From the NCBI GenBank assembly GCA_900752975.1, contig CAADXH010000018.1:62001-126000 (forward strand): 64,000 bases of DNA, written 5' to 3'. The notes beneath the pieces were generated by a model, which worked only from the letters and a program-made list of their open reading frames with translations, was not told where the DNA came from and ran no database searches. A program made the translations under genes and the position numbers. Positions within the stretch are counted from its first letter, which is position 1; every line of letters begins with the position of its first letter. Source of the DNA: Bacilli bacterium (GTDB taxonomy: Bacteria; Bacillota_I; Bacilli_A; ML615J-28; CAG-313). Below are positions 61,023 to 64,000 of the stretch, piece after piece.

Positions 61023-61874
61023 TTAGTATAAATTGTTGAAATCAGTATCGTCATTTAATTCGTTGTCTTCCTCTTCAGAATCTTCTTGTTCTTCATTATA
61101 ATTTGGTTGTTGCTGTTGTTCTTGACTTTTCAAATCTTGTTCTAATAGACTCTGAATTGCGATTCTAATTTCAGTTAGAATTGCTGGATTGTCCACTACT
61201 TTACAAAATTCATCCTTAAAGATATTTCCTAACGGTGCAATATTTGTATATAGGAAATCACACATCTCTCTAGAATAATTAAAGGTCAAGAATGTGTAAA
61301 AGTCGATATCAAATCCAGAAATATAATATACAACTTCTCTAATTCTAGCAATGATAATATCTACATATTTCACATTACCATATGCTTTTCTAATATAGCT
61401 AGTTGTACTATCTTTATTCTTTTTATATTTTTCAAGACCCATATTGTTATATATCTCAGCACAGTAACGATAGATATATCTTGAGAAAAAATTAATAATG
61501 TTTCTAGCATAACCAGAAACAAACAAATCATATACATTATATGCTAAAGTATAACAATCTGGTTCATCACCAATATATTGCATATTGAATGCATTACAAA
61601 TTTTATTAATGATGTCAAGATACGTCTCCTGTCGAATAGACATGATATTATCCGCATCGGTAGGAAAGTTCGCAAGCATTCCTTTAAAATTCAATTCATA
61701 AGAATTCACAATGTTTGGATTCGATAGAGTTGGATTATAAGCAAATCGATTTCTAAGATTAGAATCGATTACATCCATTACATAAGCTGAATTAAAGTTT
61801 GATAAGATATCTGCAATTTCTCCTTCAGCAATCATATTGTAGATACTGCTATTTCTATATAAATCAATAGGCAT
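61023..61874 (-). CDS. Unknown helical protein with Gln/acidic tail
   Basis: 283 residues. A helical body with many Tyr and Asn (YARNIINFFSRYIYRYCAEIYN) is followed by a Gln-rich stretch (LKSQEQQQQPNYNEEQEDSE) and a very acidic C terminus. Unknown. It starts after AAAGGAG with a promoter at 61906 and heads the unit with the 564-residue acidic protein. Structural or assembly role is likely but unproven. Confidence 0.45.
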   Translation of the reverse strand: MPIDLYRNSSIYNMIAEGEIADILSNFNSAYVMDVIDSNLRNRFAYNPTLSNPNIVNSYELNFKGMLANFPTDADNIMSIRQETYLDIINKICNAFNMQYIGDEPDCYTLAYNVYDLFVSGYARNIINFFSRYIYRYCAEIYNNMGLEKYKKNKDSTTSYIRKAYGNVKYVDIIIARIREVVYYISGFDIDFYTFLTFNYSREMCDFLYTNIAPLGNIFKDEFCKVVDNPAILTEIRIAIQSLLEQDLKSQEQQQQPNYNEEQEDSEEEDNELNDDTDFNNLY

Positions 61875-61905
61875 AATATTGACGCTCCTTTTCTTATTGA
61901 TATTT

Positions 61906-61917
61906 TAATAAATTGTT
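61906..61917 (-). promoter_or_regulatory. AACA-N6-TA promoter of the 61874 unit
   Basis: Minus strand AACA-ATTTAT-TA followed by AAAATATCAATAAGAAAAGGAG. Confidence 0.6.
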
Positions 61918-61935
61918 AATGGGACTATAAATATC

Positions 61936-61966
61936 AAAAAAGAAGAGGGATGATTTCTCATCCCTC
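61936..61966 (-). terminator. Terminator of nrdD
   Basis: Perfect stem GAGGGATGA / TCATCCCTC with a four-base loop, followed by TTCTTTTTTG on the minus strand. Confidence 0.85.
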
Positions 61967-61988
61967 AGAAAATTAATACATATATAGG

Positions 61989-63632
61989 TTAGATACCATG
62001 TTTTACTCTATCTTTTTCTTCTGCACGTTTAGCATCATTCCATCTGTCTAAAGAACCTACTAGATATCCAGTAATACGTCTAATACGTTCTATTTTAATT
62101 CCATCTTCACTTTCTTTTCTATGACAGCAAGGGCATTCATCATTGATAACACCGGTATAACCACAAACTGGGTCTCTATCTACAGGATGATTAATTGCAC
62201 CATACCCAATGTTATTGTCATGCATACATTTTACAACAGCTTCAATTGCTCTAATATTCTTAGTGGTATCACCATCAAGTTCAATATAGCAAATATGTCC
62301 ACCATTACAAAGTTCATGGAAAGGAGCTTCTAGTTTAATCTTTTCTTCTGCTGAGATATCAAAGTAAACTGGAATATGCATACTATTTGTAAAGTATTCT
62401 CTATCAGTTACACCCTTAATAATACCAAATTTATTTCTACATTGTTTAAGAGATTTACCAGAATATCCTTCTGCGGGTGTAGCAAATGTACTAAAGTTTA
62501 ACTTATATTCTTGAGAAATCTTATCAGTATATTCTCTGATATGTTTGATAATTTTATATCCTTTATCCCAATATTCTTTTCCTTCACCGTGATGATGACC
62601 ATACAAAGCAACCAATGTTTCAGCAAGGCCAATAAATCCAATAGACATCGTACCGTGTTTAATTACTTCACGAATTTCATCTTCTGGACCAAGTTTATCA
62701 GAATCAATCCATACACCTTGACCCATTAAGAAACTCATATTTTTAACTTTACGTTTTGCTTGAATCTCAAATCTTTCAAGAAGTTGTTTCTTGGAGAGTT
62801 CTAGATATTTGTCTAATAATTTATAGAATTTTTCTTCATTGCCATCAGCTGTAAGAGCAAGCATTGGAAGATTAATTGTAGTAAAAGACAAATTGCCTCT
62901 TCCATAAGCAACTTCTCTTTCAGGATCATATACATTCCCCATTACTCTAGTCCGGCATCCCATACAAGCTACTTCAGTTTCAGGATGTCCTGGTTTATAA
63001 TATTGCTTATTGAAAGTAGCATCTTCGAAAATATAATTTGGAAAAAGTCGCTTTGCAGTTACTCTATATGATAATTGAAGTAAGTCATGATTAGGATCAT
63101 GAAGTTTATAATTTACACCATCCTTTACTTTAAAGATTACAATTGGAAAGATAGCTGTTTCTCCATTACCAAGTCCAGCTTCCATAGCAAGTAACAAATT
63201 CTTAGTAACCATTCTACCTGCATTACTTGTATCAGTACCCAGGTTGATCGAACTAAAGGGAACTTGAGCACCTGCACGTGAATGTAAAGTGTTAAGATTA
63301 TGAACTAATCCTTCCATAGCTTGATAACAAGCTCTTTCTGTATCTTTAACAGAATCTTCTATAATATCAAAATCAGTATCGTCAAAAATTGATCTAAGTC
63401 GAACACCACCAAGTAACTCATCTAACACAGAGTTATCAGATTCAATATAGCCATTAATTTTTTCAATAATCTCTTTATGACTCTCACTATAATATCCATG
63501 ATCCCAAAAATAATTAAGATGAGACTTATCATAGTCCATATATCTATAAAGGTTATTTTTTAATGCTTTTCTAAACGTCTTATAAATGCCAGGAGCCATG
63601 GCGTAATCAAAATTAGGTATTGCCTGCCCACC
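61989..63632 (-). CDS. nrdD: Anaerobic ribonucleoside-triphosphate reductase NrdD, exon 2
   Basis: 547 residues plus stop, beginning GGQAIPNFDYAMAPG. This is the C-terminal three quarters of class III ribonucleotide reductase, which makes deoxynucleotides anaerobically using a glycyl radical. Seen: the GGQ-IPNFDYAMAPG region, CMGCRTRVMG, active-site strands such as SSINLGTDTS and RGNLSFTTINLPMLAL, the zinc cysteines CGYTGVINDECPCCH near the end, and the glycyl radical stretch RRITGYLVGSLDRW. An ATG at 63599 could be mistaken for a start, but the reading frame continues upstream through GGQ to 63632, where a group I intron ends. Partner activase is NrdG at 47290. Confidence 0.9.
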   Translation of the reverse strand, partial: GGQAIPNFDYAMAPGIYKTFRKALKNNLYRYMDYDKSHLNYFWDHGYYSESHKEIIEKINGYIESDNSVLDELLGGVRLRSIFDDTDFDIIEDSVKDTERACYQAMEGLVHNLNTLHSRAGAQVPFSSINLGTDTSNAGRMVTKNLLLAMEAGLGNGETAIFPIVIFKVKDGVNYKLHDPNHDLLQLSYRVTAKRLFPNYIFEDATFNKQYYKPGHPETEVACMGCRTRVMGNVYDPEREVAYGRGNLSFTTINLPMLALTADGNEEKFYKLLDKYLELSKKQLLERFEIQAKRKVKNMSFLMGQGVWIDSDKLGPEDEIREVIKHGTMSIGFIGLAETLVALYGHHHGEGKEYWDKGYKIIKHIREYTDKISQEYKLNFSTFATPAEGYSGKSLKQCRNKFGIIKGVTDREYFTNSMHIPVYFDISAEEKIKLEAPFHELCNGGHICYIELDGDTTKNIRAIEAVVKCMHDNNIGYGAINHPVDRDPVCGYTGVINDECPCCHRKESEDGIKIERIRRITGYLVGSLDRWNDAKRAEEKDRVKHGI

Positions 63633-63970
63633 CTGTCAATCACTACAATCAACAGGACTATATCACGAACTTCACCTTCAAGTGGTCAGTTCCCAACGCA
63701 CTTCGGAGCTGTATCAATCTCAGCCCTAACGATACTCGGTTACTCGGTCTTCTTATGCAAGACCTACCCTTTTTCTAGTCTCTAGACCTTCAATGTATTA
63801 TTATAATATAAAGCTTGGCACAGGATTCTTGCGGGCTCATTCCCTGTTAGCAAAAGAATTAATATATCATTTCCTATATAAGTCTAAACGATTCTTTCAC
63901 ACCTCGCTGATAAACGAGTTCACGTTGCTTTGCAATTATATATTTCTATATAATGGCACAGTTATCTTCT
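63633..63970 (-). other. Group I self-splicing intron in nrdD, 338 bases, no ORF
   Basis: On the minus strand the intron separates exon codons ...SNQNDQH and GGQAIPNFD.... The upstream exon ends in U (CAU) and the intron ends in G, as group I introns require. Core elements: a P4-type pair (ACAGG at about 63847-63843 with CCTGT at about 63824-63820), GACTAGA at 63780-63774 and GATATAGTCC at about 63664-63655, whose GACTA/TAGTC pairing makes P7. An internal guide GUGC at 63959-63956 pairs with exon GCAU, giving the U-G splice-site wobble, and ACU just before it can pair with the GGU at the start of exon 2 (P10). No homing endonuclease is encoded inside. This region of more than 300 bases has no other gene. 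Confidence 0.88.
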
Positions 63971-64000
63971 ATGCTGATCGTTCTGATTACTTTGAATAGC
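63971..64000 (-). CDS. nrdD: nrdD exon 1, last ten codons (continues past the right edge)
   Basis: Minus strand reads AIQSNQNDQH and then stops being coding (AGAAGATAA). Joined to exon 2 it gives SNQNDQH-GGQAIPNFDYA, the conserved NrdD sequence. The exon junction falls between codons (phase 0). The remainder of the N-terminal domain, including the ATP-cone if present, is outside the window. Confidence 0.85.

Noticed and set aside
63541..63599. ATG at 63599 as the nrdD start
   Set aside because: Reading continues upstream in frame as GGQAIPNFDYA, conserved NrdD sequence, back to a group I intron boundary; no ribosome site precedes the ATG.
63793..63999. Plus-strand open frame of 68 codons at the right edge
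   Set aside because: It is antisense to the group I intron core, has no family features and no ribosome site.
1..64000. CRISPR array, tRNA genes, IS elements or prophage integrase
   Set aside because: I looked for regular spaced repeats, cloverleaf-like blocks and transposase or integrase motifs and saw none; gaps between genes are nearly all under 160 bases.

Overview
This window looks like a piece of a large, strictly lytic, tailed (probably contractile-tailed, 'jumbo') bacteriophage that infects an anaerobic Bacillota host. The DNA is very AT-rich (about 30% G+C by eye). Genes are packed tightly on both strands with strong AGGAGG ribosome sites. The markers seen are a large terminase, a replicative helicase, an SF1 helicase, a Mre11/SbcD nuclease, baseplate-type proteins, a two-enzyme endolysin, a group I chaperonin, and an oxygen-sensitive class III ribonucleotide reductase (NrdD with a group I intron, and NrdG). 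No tRNA, integrase, IS element or CRISPR array was seen.

The most important feature is transcription. Two divergent genes encode the two halves of a multisubunit RNA polymerase beta-prime subunit: the N half at 24548-26137 with the DFDGD catalytic motif, and the C half at 22516-23730 with a DCGT motif and a zinc site. Nearly every transcription unit in the window starts with the motif AAC(A/T)-N6-TA, usually followed by AA, a short distance before the ribosome site. This closely resembles the late-promoter consensus known for Bacillus phage AR9/PBS2, which is read by a phage multisubunit polymerase with split subunits. A second motif, TATATATTATAATAGTGA, sits before a smaller set of genes and is often followed by a 5' hairpin; I infer an early promoter class.

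Layout. 1-7300: helicases, a gp53-like wedge protein, a tandem paralog pair, SbcD. 7458-10129: three probable early or regulatory genes, including a MazF/PemK-like protein. 10241-18470: large virion proteins with BspA-like leucine-rich repeats and a membrane protein. 18535-22386: small paralogs, a run of three genes with Tad2-like (DUF2829) domains, and an HNH endonuclease. 22516-26430: RNA polymerase. 26492-41341: baseplate and tail genes, endolysin, small paralogs. 41422-45885: a kinase-like/zinc-ribbon protein, a virion-like protein, a RecB-like nuclease. 45947-49412: YD-repeat proteins, NrdG and a DUF1281-like protein. 49482-55482: a zinc-finger nuclease, the chaperonin and a possible ssDNA-binding protein. 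55612-57930: terminase. 57973-61874: another Tad2-like protein and unknown genes. 61989-64000: nrdD with its intron.

Many units are bounded by a hairpin terminator that lies directly against the next AACW-N6-TA promoter, so the genome reads as many short independently controlled units. All function calls come from reading motifs by eye; no database search was run.
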